The translations under genes were made by a program, and so were the position numbers. This document shows positions 42,537-52,169 of a stretch of DNA of 64,000 nt, piece by piece (within the stretch, counting starts at the first letter, position 1; the number at the start of each line of letters is the position of its first letter). Source of the stretch: Serratia sp. UGAL515B_01 (GTDB taxonomy: Bacteria; Pseudomonadota; Gammaproteobacteria; Enterobacterales; Enterobacteriaceae); NCBI RefSeq assembly GCF_033095805.1, contig NZ_CP109901.1, positions 1,178,001 through 1,242,000 of the forward strand, in the 5' to 3' direction. The notes beneath the pieces are model-generated. The model was not told the DNA's origin, searched no databases, and was given only the letters and a program-made list of their open reading frames with translations.

Positions 42537-43664
42537 ATGCATTGCGCTTTGTACTCGGCAGGATGTTGTCGTTCTTGTCAGTGGCTGAAAAAAACCTATT
42601 CACAGCAACTGGCAGAAAAACAGCACAACTTGCAATCACTGCTGCTAGCACACCACGATGTGCAATGGCTGGCACCTGTTACGGGTGAGGAAAGCGCATT
42701 CCGCAACAAAGCAAAAATGGTGGTCAGCGGTAGTGTAGAACGCCCGCTACTCGGCATGTTGCACCGTGATGGCACCCCGGTGGACTTGTGTGCTTGCCCG
42801 CTATATCCCACTAGCTTTGAAAACGTATTTGACGTATTAAAACGCTTTATTCCCCGTGCCGGGCTAACCCCCTATAACGTGGCACGCAAGCGAGGGGAAC
42901 TGAAGTATCTCCTTTTAACGGAAAGCACCTTTAGCGGCGGCATCATGCTGCGTTTTGTGCTTCGTTCCGAGAGTAAACTGGCACAGTTACGTACTGCTTT
43001 GCCATGGCTACAAGAACAGTTGCCTCAATTGAGAGTCATTTCGGCCAATATTCAGCCTGTGCATATGGCGATTATGGAAGGTGAGCGTGAAATTCCACTC
43101 ACTGAATTGCAGGCGTTGGAAGAACAATTCAATCAGATACCGCTCTATATCCGCCCACAGAGTTTCTTTCAGACCAACCCAAAGGTAGCAAGCCAGCTGT
43201 ACGCTACAGCCCAAGATTGGGTACAGGCATTGGGTATTGCCAGTATGTGGGATCTTTTCTGTGGCGTAGGAGGATTTGGTCTTCATTGTGCCCAGCCACA
43301 AACCTTACTCACGGGTATTGAAATTAGCGCCGAAGCAATCGCCTGCGCCAGGCAGTCAGCTCAACGTTTGGGCTTGCAACACGTTGATTTTCACGCGTTG
43401 GATTCCACGCGTTTTGCCATCGCAGAAGGAAAGGTGCCCGACCTGATTCTGGTTAATCCACCGCGTCGGGGAATTGGCCGCGATTTGTGTGATTATCTTA
43501 ATCGTATGGCGCCTGGCTATATCCTTTACTCAAGTTGTAGTGCAGACAGCATGGCGAAAGATATTACCATGCTGCCCGGTTACCGTATTGAACGGGTTCA
43601 GTTGTTCGATATGTTCCCACATACAGCACATTACGAAGTATTGACGCTGCTGGTACGCAAATAA
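42537..43664 (+). CDS. rlmC: 23S rRNA (uracil747-C5)-methyltransferase RlmC
   Basis: RlmC methylates U747 of 23S rRNA with SAM. The 375-residue protein has N-terminal Fe-S cluster cysteines ([16 protein letters not shown] and CACPLYP). The SAM-binding Rossmann fold has [13 protein letters not shown], the GIEIS acidic-strand end and [10 protein letters not shown]. The catalytic cysteine is in [13 protein letters not shown] start at the ATG at 42537, matching E. coli MQCALYDAG; the open frame from 42486 has no homologous extension. The potI-rlmC-artJ order is conserved. Confidence 0.96.
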   Translation: MHCALYSAGCCRSCQWLKKTYSQQLAEKQHNLQSLLLAHHDVQWLAPVTGEESAFRNKAKMVVSGSVERPLLGMLHRDGTPVDLCACPLYPTSFENVFDVLKRFIPRAGLTPYNVARKRGELKYLLLTESTFSGGIMLRFVLRSESKLAQLRTALPWLQEQLPQLRVISANIQPVHMAIMEGEREIPLTELQALEEQFNQIPLYIRPQSFFQTNPKVASQLYATAQDWVQALGIASMWDLFCGVGGFGLHCAQPQTLLTGIEISAEAIACARQSAQRLGLQHVDFHALDSTRFAIAEGKVPDLILVNPPRRGIGRDLCDYLNRMAPGYILYSSCSADSMAKDITMLPGYRIERVQLFDMFPHTAHYEVLTLLVRK

Positions 43665-43673
43665 TTCCGCACG

Positions 43674-43702
43674 TGTCGCCTCTCTTTGATGAAGAGGCGA
43701 CA
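43674..43702. terminator. Bidirectional hairpin rlmC/artJ
   Basis: TGTCGCCTCT pairs with AGAGGCGACA around a 9-base loop, between convergent rlmC and artJ. Confidence 0.75.
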
Positions 43703-43709
43703 AGCTGAC

Positions 43710-44444
43710 TTACTGAGGGAACCATTTATCGTTGATGGCTTGGTAAGTCCCATCGGCTTTGATAGCCTCCAATGCGGCATTCAGCTTGGTCAGCAAGGCC
43801 TGATTATCCTGACGCACTGCAATACCTAAACCAGTACCAAAATATTGGGCATCAGTAACGTGCTCACCAACTGGAGCCAGATCAGGATTGCTTTTCAACC
43901 ATTCATTGACCACTGCGGTATCGCCGAATACACCCTCAATGCGGCCATTTTTCAGTTCAAGAATGGCATTCTGGTAGCTGTCATAGGATACCGTGTTGAT
44001 TTCAGGATGCTTGTCCTGCATGTATTTCTGGTGGGTGGTGCCATTTTCCATACCGAGCTTTTTGCCTTTCAAGTCAGCTAACGAAGTGAATTTTCCTTTC
44101 TGCGCAATCACAATTGCAGAGTTGGCATAATAGGGTTGGGTAAAGGTAACCTGCTTACTGCGCTCAGGGGTGATGTCCATACCTGAAATCACCGCGTCAT
44201 ATTTTTTGAATTTCAATGCGGCGATCAGGCTGTCAAACGCCTGATTGGTGAAGGTACAGTCTGCTTGCATCTGCTTACACAAGGCTTTGGCCAGGTCGAT
44301 ATCGAAGCCAACGATCTGGTTGTTGGCATCAAGAGATTCGAACGGGGGGTAAGTGGCTGATGAAGCGAAACGGATACTGTCTGCTGCTGCTACGTTAAAG
44401 GTCACCCCGGCCATAATGGTGGCGGCCAATAAGAGTTTTTTCAT
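43710..44444 (-). CDS. artJ: Arginine-binding periplasmic protein ArtJ
   Basis: ArtJ is the high-affinity L-arginine receptor for the ArtPQM importer. The protein is 244 residues, with a signal peptide to about residue 20 (NVAAA-DS). SATYPPFESLDANNQIVGFD is the family signature, and AVISGMDITPERSKQV plus GTTHQKYMQDKHPE line the ligand site. I start at the ATG at 44444 (MKKLLLAATIM) after AACAGGAGCAGTACGC; the open frame to 44570 runs through the operator. A tandem ArgR operator lies 110-150 bases upstream. Confidence 0.95.
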   Translation of the reverse strand: MKKLLLAATIMAGVTFNVAAADSIRFASSATYPPFESLDANNQIVGFDIDLAKALCKQMQADCTFTNQAFDSLIAALKFKKYDAVISGMDITPERSKQVTFTQPYYANSAIVIAQKGKFTSLADLKGKKLGMENGTTHQKYMQDKHPEINTVSYDSYQNAILELKNGRIEGVFGDTAVVNEWLKSNPDLAPVGEHVTDAQYFGTGLGIAVRQDNQALLTKLNAALEAIKADGTYQAINDKWFPQ

Positions 44445-44553
44445 GCGTACTGCTCCTGTTGGAAAATTTATATTTTTAGTCTCACCACTGTTTGATTTTA
44501 CTGATAATAACCCAAAGGCATCGTGAGTGGCAGTGGTACTAACCATGCCATTT

Positions 44554-44592
44554 AGTGCATTAATATTCAATAAAAATGATTATAAATTTATT
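44554..44592 (-). promoter_or_regulatory. Tandem ArgR operator upstream of artJ
   Basis: Two ARG boxes, TGCATTAATATTCA (44556-44569) and TGATTATAAATTTA (44577-44590), match TGAATWWWWATTCA with one and two mismatches. Counting 18-bp boxes, they are separated by 3 bases, the hallmark spacing for an ArgR hexamer. ArtJ is arginine-repressed in E. coli. Confidence 0.82.
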
Positions 44593-44601
44593 TTGGCAAT
44601 T

Positions 44602-44627
44602 AAAAAGCCCTGCACTAGGCAGGGCTG
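44602..44627 (-). terminator. Hairpin after the artPIQM operon
   Basis: AGCCCTGC pairs with GCAGGGCT, followed on the minus strand by TTTTTAATT. It lies about 140 bases past the artM stop, just upstream of the artJ operator, and would keep operon transcripts out of artJ. Confidence 0.75.
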
Positions 44628-44767
44628 AGTCTTGAGGGTATGGCTTAGGCCTGAGCCATGTGTGTGCATTGTGCTGCGTCGCTCGCTGCTTATTGGACCC
44701 CACTAAACTGCTTACGTCTCGCTCTGGGCGTAGATGAACGCCGCATACAATTCAAGGGACACAGAGC

Positions 44768-45436
44768 CTAGTTCCGACGTTCAAAGGCCAGTGCGCGGTG
44801 TTCAACCAGGCGCATCAGTAACGTTAGTAGGCCATTAACGCATAGATAAACGATACCCGCTGCACCGAATACCATTACGTCATAGGTACGGCCATACATC
44901 AACTGGCTGTAACCCATCACTTCGATCAGTGTAATGGTGTACGCCAGAGAGGTACTTTTGAATACCAGTACCACCTCGTTAGAATAAGAAGACAAGGCAC
45001 GCTTGAAGGCGAATGGCAGTAGAATACGTAGCGTTTGCTTTCGTGACATACCCAATGCTTCACAAGATTGCCACTGGCCAGCCGGGATCGCACGTACCGC
45101 ACCATGAAACAACAGCGTGGTGTAAGCGGTACTATTGAGTGCCAAAGCAATCATGGCGCATAGCCATGGCTGTGAAAGCAGTTCCCACAACCACGGATAC
45201 TCACGGATCGCTGGGAACTGGCCGGGACCGTAGTAAATCAAGAAGATCTGTACCAGCAATGGCGTGCCAGTAAACAGCGTAATGTAGATCTTCACCAGTG
45301 GTGTCAGTATGGGCGTTTTTAGCGTCAGGATAACCGTCAGCAATAATGACAAGAACAACGCAACAATTAGCGCAGCTATCGTGAGTGTTAAGCTGGTGTG
45401 CAGTCCCTTGATGATTTCAGGCAGGAACTCAAGCAT
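44768..45436 (-). CDS. artM: Arginine ABC transporter permease ArtM
   Basis: An inner-membrane subunit of the arginine importer, 222 residues with about five membrane segments. The EAA loop region is GQWQSCEALGMSRKQTLRIL. Its start overlaps the artQ stop by one base. The final codons run directly into a segment (ACAATTCAAGGGACACAGAG) that resembles one end of the family A repeat. Confidence 0.95.
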   Translation of the reverse strand: MLEFLPEIIKGLHTSLTLTIAALIVALFLSLLLTVILTLKTPILTPLVKIYITLFTGTPLLVQIFLIYYGPGQFPAIREYPWLWELLSQPWLCAMIALALNSTAYTTLLFHGAVRAIPAGQWQSCEALGMSRKQTLRILLPFAFKRALSSYSNEVVLVFKSTSLAYTITLIEVMGYSQLMYGRTYDVMVFGAAGIVYLCVNGLLTLLMRLVEHRALAFERRN

Positions 45437-46152
45437 CAGGATGGCCCCCGTTCAAAACGCGTCGTATGGAGTTCGATCCGTTTGAGAATGTACTGGCTTA
45501 ACAATGTGACAAGTAGGTAAATCACTGCGGCAATCACATACCAAGTAAAAGGTTCCTGAGTACGCGTGGCGATACTTTTGGTTTGTAACATCACATCGTT
45601 AACGCTGATTAATGAAACCAGAGCTGTGTCTTTCAGCAATACGAGCCACTGGTTACCCAGGCCGGGTAAGGCGTGGCGCCACATTTGCGGCATGATCAAA
45701 CGGAAGAAGATAGCTGCTTTAGTCAGGCCTAGAGCCTGGCCTGACTCCCATTGGCCTTGTGGTACTGCCTTCAGTGCTCCGCGCAGCGTTTGCGAAGCAT
45801 ATGCTGAGTAGAGCAATGCTAGAGCGATAACGCCACACAGGAATGGGCTGACCTCGAAATTATCGATAGCCAACTTTACTGGAAGTTGGAACAAGCCCAA
45901 ATTCACGGTAAAACCATCGGATAGCACCAATAACAGCTGTGAAGACCCGAAATAGATAAACAGCACCACCAGAATTTCTGGTAAACCGCGTAGCAGGGTT
46001 ACCCAAGCGGTTCCGAGCCAACTGACTATCTTCCAGCGAGATGACTCCCAGACAGCAAACAGCATTGCCAGGATCAGCCCAAGGACCAGGGAACAAACGG
46101 CAAGGCCGACGGTCATCCCGGCGGCACTTGTTAAAGATTGGATTTCATTCAT
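45436..46152 (-). CDS. artQ: Arginine ABC transporter permease ArtQ
   Basis: The partner permease of ArtM, 238 residues with five to six membrane segments. The conserved loop is [20 protein letters not shown]. It lies 9 bases after artI and overlaps artM by one base. Confidence 0.95.
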   Translation of the reverse strand: MNEIQSLTSAAGMTVGLAVCSLVLGLILAMLFAVWESSRWKIVSWLGTAWVTLLRGLPEILVVLFIYFGSSQLLLVLSDGFTVNLGLFQLPVKLAIDNFEVSPFLCGVIALALLYSAYASQTLRGALKAVPQGQWESGQALGLTKAAIFFRLIMPQMWRHALPGLGNQWLVLLKDTALVSLISVNDVMLQTKSIATRTQEPFTWYVIAAVIYLLVTLLSQYILKRIELHTTRFERGPS

Positions 46153-46161
46153 GGATGATGA

Positions 46162-46893
46162 TTACTGCTGAAACCATTTTTTGTAGATGGTTTCGTATGT
46201 CCCATCCTGTTTGATTTGCTCCAGAGCGACATTGAACTTGCTCTGCAGTTGAGTATTTTGCTGGCGTACGGCAATGCCCAGACCTGAACCGAAATAGCCT
46301 TTATCTGTCACTTTGTCGCCGACAGCCGCCAACGTGTTGTTTTGCTTTAGCCATTCATTGACCACGGCGGTATCACCGAAGACGGCATCGATACGACCAT
46401 TTTTAAGGTCCAGAATTGCGTTCTGGTAGCTGTCGTAGGGGGCAGTAGTGATTTCCGGGTGTTTGTCAGTAAGGAATTTTTGGTGTGTCGTACCGTTTTG
46501 CACACCGACTTTTTTTCCTTTTAGCGCGTCAATATTGGCTACTTTGCCTTTTCCTGCAATGAACAGTGCCGAGTTGTCATAGTAAGGCTTGGTAAACAAC
46601 ACCTGCTTTTCACGTTCTGGGGTGATATCCATACCGGATATCACTGCGTCGAAGCGTTTGAACTTCAGGCTCGGGATCAGACTATCGAAGGCCTGATTGG
46701 TAAATGTACAGTCAGCCTGTATCTCTTTACAGAGGGCTTTGGCCAGATCGATATCAAAGCCCTGTATTTTGTTATCCGCGCCAATAAACTCAAACGGAGG
46801 ATAAGAGGCTTCGGTTGCGAAACGAATGGTTTCGGCAGCGGAGGTGGAAACGCTGATGCCAGACAGAATGGCGGCGATTATTAGTTTTTTCAT
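46162..46893 (-). CDS. artI: Arginine-importer periplasmic binding protein ArtI
   Basis: A second periplasmic amino-acid receptor of the Art system, 243 residues, closely related to ArtJ. It has a signal peptide to about residue 19 (STSAA-ET), ATEASYPPFEFIGADNKIQG, AVISGMDITPEREKQV and GTTHQKFLTDKHPE. Ligand specificity of ArtI in E. coli is less clear than that of ArtJ. I use the ATG at 46893 (MKKLIIAAIL), after AGGGGAGTTTGCG, rather than 46917. Confidence 0.94.
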   Translation of the reverse strand: MKKLIIAAILSGISVSTSAAETIRFATEASYPPFEFIGADNKIQGFDIDLAKALCKEIQADCTFTNQAFDSLIPSLKFKRFDAVISGMDITPEREKQVLFTKPYYDNSALFIAGKGKVANIDALKGKKVGVQNGTTHQKFLTDKHPEITTAPYDSYQNAILDLKNGRIDAVFGDTAVVNEWLKQNNTLAAVGDKVTDKGYFGSGLGIAVRQQNTQLQSKFNVALEQIKQDGTYETIYKKWFQQ

Positions 46894-46923
46894 CGCAAAC
46901 TCCCCTAAAGACAACAAAAAATA

Positions 46924-47652
46924 TTAATGAGACAGATAATTAGCAAACTCTGTCGTTTGCGGTTGAACAAAGTGGCTGGCATCGCCCTGTTCCACAACAT
47001 GACCGTTTTCCATGTATACCACACGGCTTGCGGTTTTGCGTGCAACCTCAACTTCATGTGTGACGATCACCTGAGTGATCCCGGTACCCGCCAATTCTCG
47101 GATGATGCTGACAATCTGGGCGGTGATTTCCGGATCGAGCGCCGCCGTAGGCTCATCAAACAGCAATACTTGGGGTTCCATCATCAGCGCGCGTGCGATA
47201 GCGACGCGTTGCTGTTGGCCACCAGAAAGGTGTAATGGGAAGCGATCGGCGAAGTCGGTCAAACGCAGACGCTTGAGTAACTTGTCAGCACGTTCCATAG
47301 CTTGTCCCTTGCTTAAGCCAAGTACGCGGCAGGGAGCTTCAATCAGGTTCTGTACCACGGTGAGATGTGGCCAAAGATTGTACTGTTGGAAAACCATACC
47401 CACATTCTGACGTAGCTCGCGGATGGCTTTTTCCCCTGGTATATGCTTGAAGTCGAACCGATTGCCAGCGATGTGAAGGTTTCCTGAACGTGGCATTTCG
47501 AGCAGATTGAGCACTCGCAGCAGTGAGCTTTTACCTGCACCGCTTGGGCCAAGCAGCACGAGAGTTTCCCCAGCAGGACAATCCAGTGTGATGTTAAAAA
47601 GCGCTTGGTGCGCGCCGTAGAAGCAATTGATATCTTTTAGTTGAATACTCAT
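46924..47652 (-). CDS. artP: Arginine ABC transporter ATP-binding protein ArtP
   Basis: The ATPase of the arginine importer. Walker A is GPSGAGKSS, the Q-loop [11 protein letters not shown], signature [20 protein letters not shown] and Walker [14 protein letters not shown], followed by the H-loop [12 protein letters not shown]. The ATG at 47652 ([16 protein letters not shown]) gives 242 residues, identical in length to E. coli ArtP. A second ATG seven codons upstream ([12 protein letters not shown]) repeats the N-terminus, so the true start is not certain. It is the first gene of artPIQM. Confidence 0.95.
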   Translation of the reverse strand: MSIQLKDINCFYGAHQALFNITLDCPAGETLVLLGPSGAGKSSLLRVLNLLEMPRSGNLHIAGNRFDFKHIPGEKAIRELRQNVGMVFQQYNLWPHLTVVQNLIEAPCRVLGLSKGQAMERADKLLKRLRLTDFADRFPLHLSGGQQQRVAIARALMMEPQVLLFDEPTAALDPEITAQIVSIIRELAGTGITQVIVTHEVEVARKTASRVVYMENGHVVEQGDASHFVQPQTTEFANYLSH

Positions 47653-48014
47653 GCGCTGGAATTGAATAGACATTGATGCCGCAAATGGTAACTTCCACAG
47701 AATACTTATGCAATCTTTGTGAGTTGAAATTTATTACTGTACGACATAATGGGGTAAAAATAGGGTAAAACTCTGTTAATCACAGCTTGGTTGATGATTT
47801 GTCATGCATCGTACGATATTGGTAGATAATTTTCTCATACAGACTGTTTTTTGAACGGAGTAAAGGTAATTTGTTGGCAATCAATGTATCTGGCCCACTG
47901 GCAGTTATTGTACTAAAGATTCGTTGGTAAAGTTGGTTGCTGAATCTCACCAATGTATTGATTTTATTTTTCATTCAGCCTTAAAAGGGCTCGCAAATTA
48001 GTGGGGATAACCTT
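47653..48014. other. Divergent intergenic region artP-amiD
   Basis: 362 bases carrying the artP and amiD promoters and a 64-codon minus-strand ORF (47780-47974) that may be a ybjP remnant. No ARG box as good as that of artJ was seen. Confidence 0.4.
47780..47974 (-). pseudogene. Short ORF, possible ybjP remnant
   Basis: 64 codons from ATG after TTAAGGCTGA. In E. coli the lipoprotein gene ybjP lies directly upstream of artP on the same strand, exactly this position. The segment NQLYQRIFSTITAS recalls the E. coli YbjP stretch around YLSDKLATLLSDAS, but the similarity is weak and no lipobox is present. It could equally be a chance ORF. Confidence 0.28.
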
Positions 48015-48851
48015 GTGACTAAGAGGATATGGCTCGCCGCAATTGTACTGCTCACGGGTTGTCAAAGCCTTCAACATAGCACCACTGTTGATCGGGGAAG
48101 CTATCGATTAGAAACCTTGCACCAGGCTCAAGGAGTCGACCAGCGCATTCGGTTTCTAGTAATACATTATACAGCGGTAGACTTTCAGACTTCGCTGAGA
48201 ACGCTGACCGAAGAACACGTCAGCGCCCACTATTTACTACCTGTTCAGCCGGTATCACAAGACGGTAAACCACTGGTTTATCAATTGGTGCCAGAGGCAA
48301 TGCGCGCCTGGCATGCAGGGGGCAGCAGCTGGCGTGGGCGTACTCATCTTAACGATACGTCGATCGGTATTGAAATCGTTAACCAAGGGTTTAGCAACAC
48401 ACTGCTTAACACACATTGGCAGCCTTATTCCCCTGAGCAAATCGCGTTACTGATCCAACTGAGTCGCGACATCGTAAAGCGTTACGATATTCAACCTGTG
48501 GATGTGGTTGGACACAGTGATATTGCTCCACAGCGAAAACAAGACCCGGGACCGCTATTTCCGTGGCAAAAACTGGCTCAGGAGGGGATTGGTGCCTGGC
48601 CAGGCCAAGATGAGGTCCAGCATTATCTGGCTGGGCGAGATAAACATGCTCCGGTTCCAATAGCTCGTATATTGTCAAAACTGGCGCGTTATGGCTACGC
48701 TGTCGATCCCTCATGGGATTCGAAACAGCAAAGGAATTTGCTGATTGCGTTTCAAATGCATTTCCGGCCCCGCGATTACCGCGGTGAGCCGGATGCTGAG
48801 AGTGAAGCTATTATTGATGCACTATTGAGCAAGTATGGTGCGATGCGTTGA
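48015..48851 (+). CDS. amiD: N-acetylmuramoyl-L-alanine amidase AmiD (lipoprotein)
   Basis: AmiD is an outer-membrane-anchored zinc amidase that cleaves muramic acid-peptide bonds, including anhydro-muropeptides. The 278-residue protein starts at GTG. The lipobox LTGC is at residues 13-16, and Gln at +2 favours outer-membrane sorting. The Amidase_2 domain has zinc ligands in LVIHYTAVDF and VGHSDIAPQRKQDPGP, and the catalytic Glu in SIGIEIVNQG. A C-terminal peptidoglycan-binding domain covers about 205-275. Confidence 0.95.
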   Translation: MTKRIWLAAIVLLTGCQSLQHSTTVDRGSYRLETLHQAQGVDQRIRFLVIHYTAVDFQTSLRTLTEEHVSAHYLLPVQPVSQDGKPLVYQLVPEAMRAWHAGGSSWRGRTHLNDTSIGIEIVNQGFSNTLLNTHWQPYSPEQIALLIQLSRDIVKRYDIQPVDVVGHSDIAPQRKQDPGPLFPWQKLAQEGIGAWPGQDEVQHYLAGRDKHAPVPIARILSKLARYGYAVDPSWDSKQQRNLLIAFQMHFRPRDYRGEPDAESEAIIDALLSKYGAMR

Positions 48852-49862
48852 TTATAATCCGTTCAATTTACCGTGTTCTTTCAGCCAATGGGCGGTACGG
48901 CTGATACCTTCTTCCAATGAGACCAACGGTTTGTAATCCAAGGCCTGTTGTGCGCGCGTAATGTCAAGCGTGAGGTCGAAATTGAGTTTAGCAACGCCAT
49001 AGTGGGTAAGCATGGGCTCTTTACCACTTTTGCTGCTCAATTTTTCCATACCGCGAGCGATCATATCGAGCATCGGATAAGGTACTGAACGGATCCGGCA
49101 CTTTATTCCCAGTTCGTCTAGCAATTGTTGGACGATGTTGCGAAGCGGGCAAGCCTGTTGGTTGGTGATATTGTAAGCTTGGCCTGATGGAGTCTCTTTC
49201 TTCAAGGTCGCCAACCACATTGCATGTACTGCATTTTCCAGATAGGTCATGTCTACCAAGGCTGCGCCTCCGCGAGGTAGTAATAAACTGCCATTCTGTT
49301 TGATCATCTGTAGCAGCCGCGGTAACAGTATTTTATCGTGTGGTCCAAATAGCCCCTGAGGGCGTAAAATAGTGAAATGAGTTTGTGGGTTTGATAGTGC
49401 CAGTTGCTGAATGACTTGTTCCCCTGCCGCTTTACTGCGCGCGAACTCATTGGCATAGCGCACCGGGCGGAAGTCCTCATCCACATTACGCCGATGGTGG
49501 TAGTCAAAGTAAATCGCGGGTGAAGAAATATGAATAAATTGTGCGACGCCGTACGCTGTCGCCCATTCCCCCAAGCGCCGTGTGGCGCGAACATTCGCCA
49601 GCTCGAAAGCCTCTTGTGACCCCCAGGGGGAGGTAAAGCTGGAACAGTGCCATAGTACGTCTACGTCCACTAACAGGGCTTTTGCTTGCGAAGAGACTAG
49701 GTTGGTGAGATCGGCATGAATGAATTCCGCCCCCATCTTTTGCAGTAAATGGCCCATTGCCTGATTACTGCCGGTCGCACGCACTTTTATGCCCTGGCGG
49801 CGGAGATATTCAACGGCACTACGGCCTAATCCACTGGTTGCTCCAGTGATCAATATCTTCAT
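48852..49862 (-). CDS. ybjS: NAD-dependent epimerase/dehydratase YbjS
   Basis: A 336-residue extended short-chain dehydrogenase of unknown substrate. [20 protein letters not shown] at the N-terminus is the NAD-binding motif, [19 protein letters not shown] carries the Ser and Tyr region, and [16 protein letters not shown] holds the Lys-containing helix. I start at the ATG at 49862; the open frame to 49883 is unsupported. It converges on amiD with adjacent stops and lies beside ybjT, as in E. coli. Confidence 0.9.
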   Translation of the reverse strand: MKILITGATSGLGRSAVEYLRRQGIKVRATGSNQAMGHLLQKMGAEFIHADLTNLVSSQAKALLVDVDVLWHCSSFTSPWGSQEAFELANVRATRRLGEWATAYGVAQFIHISSPAIYFDYHHRRNVDEDFRPVRYANEFARSKAAGEQVIQQLALSNPQTHFTILRPQGLFGPHDKILLPRLLQMIKQNGSLLLPRGGAALVDMTYLENAVHAMWLATLKKETPSGQAYNITNQQACPLRNIVQQLLDELGIKCRIRSVPYPMLDMIARGMEKLSSKSGKEPMLTHYGVAKLNFDLTLDITRAQQALDYKPLVSLEEGISRTAHWLKEHGKLNGL

Positions 49863-50012
49863 AACGAACTCTGTTCTCACCAAAATCAGAATACTGAGCG
49901 GTTTGAGCCTGCTACAGTCAATTAAGGCACCATTCTTTCGTGATTTCGTGTGGCATGCAATCGGAAAGACACTAACTGCAGTAGCAAACAGTATGGTTGA
50001 ATGACAAATAAT

Positions 50013-51455
50013 CTATCTGGGCGGTTTGCAGTCATGCTCTTCCGCCAGTTGTGCGATCCGTTTTGCCATACCACGGAAAATAAACAGGTGGGCTGGCATC
50101 ATGACAAACCAGTAAAGCAATCCACTGAAACCGGCAGGATGCCACCAGGCGCGGACATCTAATTGGCGACGATCGCCCAGATCCTTGATGCTGAAGGTTA
50201 AGCGGCCAAGTCCGGGGGCTTTCATACCAAACATCAATGCCAATTGACGCAATGGCTTCATGGTAATCACCTTCCAGCCGTCGACGAGATCGCCTACTTC
50301 CAAGTTTTCCCGTTGTGGACGACCATAAACGATGCCATTACCTACCATGTCGTCCATGCGTGCACGAATTTGCCACAGGATATTGGCGTAAAAATAGCCC
50401 TCTTTACCCCCCAACTGCTGGACGACGTGCCACAATGCCTCATTTGAGGCCTGCGTTTCCAGCATGCAACCTGCCTGTTTGGGGTAGAACCCATAACCTG
50501 GACGCCAACGCGCTCTGGCTTCTGGATCGTAGCCCCAGTCTGCTGAGTCGATGACATCATCTTCGTGGCGTAGCGTCTCTTTAACGGCTTCATCGAAAGT
50601 TTGCAGCGGTTGCGAAATCAACGTTTGCAACGCCTTACCGTCGGCCGGTAGATCGTGATTCAGACCCTGTATCAAGGCGTTGGCGATAGATGAAGGCACC
50701 GAAGTAATCATGTTGATAAACCATACCGAGATGAAGCGTGTTGGCAACGGGACCGGGATTAGCCAGCGTTTTTTGCCACTAATCGTGATAAAACGCTCAA
50801 ACATGGTTTGATAACTGATGTACTCCGGCCCGGCAACATCGAAAATACGATTTTCTGGCGCAGGGTGCTGTAGCAACTCTGTCAGATATGTCAGCAGGTT
50901 TTTCAGCGCCACAGGGGAGGATTTTGAACGTACCCAGCGTGGAGGGGTGAGGATTGGTAGGTTATAGACCATATCGCGCATGATTTCGAACGCAGCAGAA
51001 CCTGGACCAACGATGATGCTGGCGCGCAACTCAGTAACGGGTATCCCGCTCTGGCGTAGGATCTCACCTGTCAATTTACGTGCTACAAGATGAGGGGAGC
51101 TTGCACCGGGCGGTTGCAGTGCGCCGAGAAAGATCACCTGTTTTACGTTGGAGTCGCGCAGAGCATTACGTAGGTTCTCTGCCGCCTGACGTTCCTTTTC
51201 GATAAAATCATCACCATCACCCATTCCGTGGATCAGGTAGTAAACGGTATCAATTTGCCACAACGCATCGGCCAATGTTTCCGGGCGATAGACATCGACG
51301 TAACGGCAGTTTACGTTTGGCCAATTCTGTTCTTTCAACCATTCCAGGCGGCGTGCAGCGGCAGTGATCGTATGCCCCTGTTCAGCCAATTTTGGGATCA
51401 GATGCTGGCCAATATAACCGCTGGCGCCAAGAACCAGAATACGTTGGGGGATCAT
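50013..51455 (-). CDS. ybjT: NAD(P)-binding DUF2867 protein YbjT
   Basis: A 480-residue two-domain protein of unknown function. The N-terminal NmrA/SDR-like Rossmann domain (1 to about 250) begins with [20 protein letters not shown]. The C-terminal DUF2867 domain (about 320-475) has [20 protein letters not shown] and the hydrophobic [19 protein letters not shown] segment. The ATG at 51455 places the Rossmann motif at the usual distance; the open frame extends to 51509. It lies next to ybjS as in E. coli. Confidence 0.9.
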   Translation of the reverse strand: MIPQRILVLGASGYIGQHLIPKLAEQGHTITAAARRLEWLKEQNWPNVNCRYVDVYRPETLADALWQIDTVYYLIHGMGDGDDFIEKERQAAENLRNALRDSNVKQVIFLGALQPPGASSPHLVARKLTGEILRQSGIPVTELRASIIVGPGSAAFEIMRDMVYNLPILTPPRWVRSKSSPVALKNLLTYLTELLQHPAPENRIFDVAGPEYISYQTMFERFITISGKKRWLIPVPLPTRFISVWFINMITSVPSSIANALIQGLNHDLPADGKALQTLISQPLQTFDEAVKETLRHEDDVIDSADWGYDPEARARWRPGYGFYPKQAGCMLETQASNEALWHVVQQLGGKEGYFYANILWQIRARMDDMVGNGIVYGRPQRENLEVGDLVDGWKVITMKPLRQLALMFGMKAPGLGRLTFSIKDLGDRRQLDVRAWWHPAGFSGLLYWFVMMPAHLFIFRGMAKRIAQLAEEHDCKPPR

Positions 51456-51590
51456 GATCGCTGCCTTAAATTGTTTATGTCTTTGTGAGCTGTTTTCACA
51501 GCATGCCAAATTCGCCGATTAATTGCACTTTCCTTATGAGTATCAAGAGTTGCATCCAGATAAAGGGCAGTTCACTATACGCGCGATAAT

Positions 51591-51956
51591 GTGATGAGTT
51601 TATGCCTAATGAAAATCAACCACCTCTGTTATTTACTACTGCTATTGGTTTTAATTGGCAGTCTGATGTTTCCCCACTCGTTATTGATGTGGTTTTTATC
51701 GGTTAACCTGCTGACGTTTTTGATCTACGGCGTTGACAAGTTAGCTGCCTGTAAAGGCTGGCTTCGGGTGCCGGAAATCACTCTGTTACTGTTTGGCGTT
51801 TTGGGCGGCTGGATGGGCGGCGTATTAGCTCAGCAGCTTTTCCGGCATAAAACGCAGAAACAACCCTTTGCAACCCAGTTTATTTTCAGCGTAGTGTTAA
51901 ACATGTTGGCGATACTGGCCGCTGGCTATTGGTTCTACGGCCGTATGGTGGTGTGA
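51591..51956 (+). CDS. DUF1294 family membrane protein
   Basis: A small hydrophobic protein, about 115-121 residues, with three to four membrane segments. The signature FLIYGVDKLAACKGWLRVPE followed by GVLGGWMGGVLAQQLFRHKT is typical of DUF1294. The function is unknown. The start is GTG at 51591, ATG at 51594 or ATG at 51609 (MKINHLCYLL); I cannot decide. A hairpin follows directly. Confidence 0.8.
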   Translation: MMSLCLMKINHLCYLLLLLVLIGSLMFPHSLLMWFLSVNLLTFLIYGVDKLAACKGWLRVPEITLLLFGVLGGWMGGVLAQQLFRHKTQKQPFATQFIFSVVLNMLAILAAGYWFYGRMVV

Positions 51957-51985
51957 AGGCTCCTTGCTAACTGGCAAGGAGCCTT
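51957..51985 (+). terminator. Hairpin after the DUF1294 gene
   Basis: AAGGCTCCTTGC pairs with GCAAGGAGCCTT over TAACTG, starting right after the stop codon. Confidence 0.7.
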
Positions 51986-52122
51986 ATACTCGTCATACTT
52001 TGAACCGCATGTGTATTGGTGCGTTACTTGGCTCAGGTATGGGTCTCGTCCTTTCAGAGCCAGCGCAAGCACTGTTCAAAAACGCACTGCGTTTTTGTCA
52101 TGCAATTTGAATTATTTAGAAC
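51985..52122. repeat. ERIC-like element (copy 10)
   Basis: The left end TATACTCGTCATACTTTGAA and the right end TGCAATTTGAATTATTTAGA are ERIC ends. The centre, about 138 bp overall, contains an internal AACGCACTGCGTTTTT-type hairpin unlike the standard core. Confidence 0.65.
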
Positions 52123-52169
52123 AACTTTTGCTAACAATGAGCTTGTTGCTGGTAAAGCGTTGACAATAA

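Noticed and set aside
43710..44570. Longer artJ with 42 extra N-terminal residues
   Set aside because: The extension would be translated from the ArgR operator region and would bury the obvious signal peptide.
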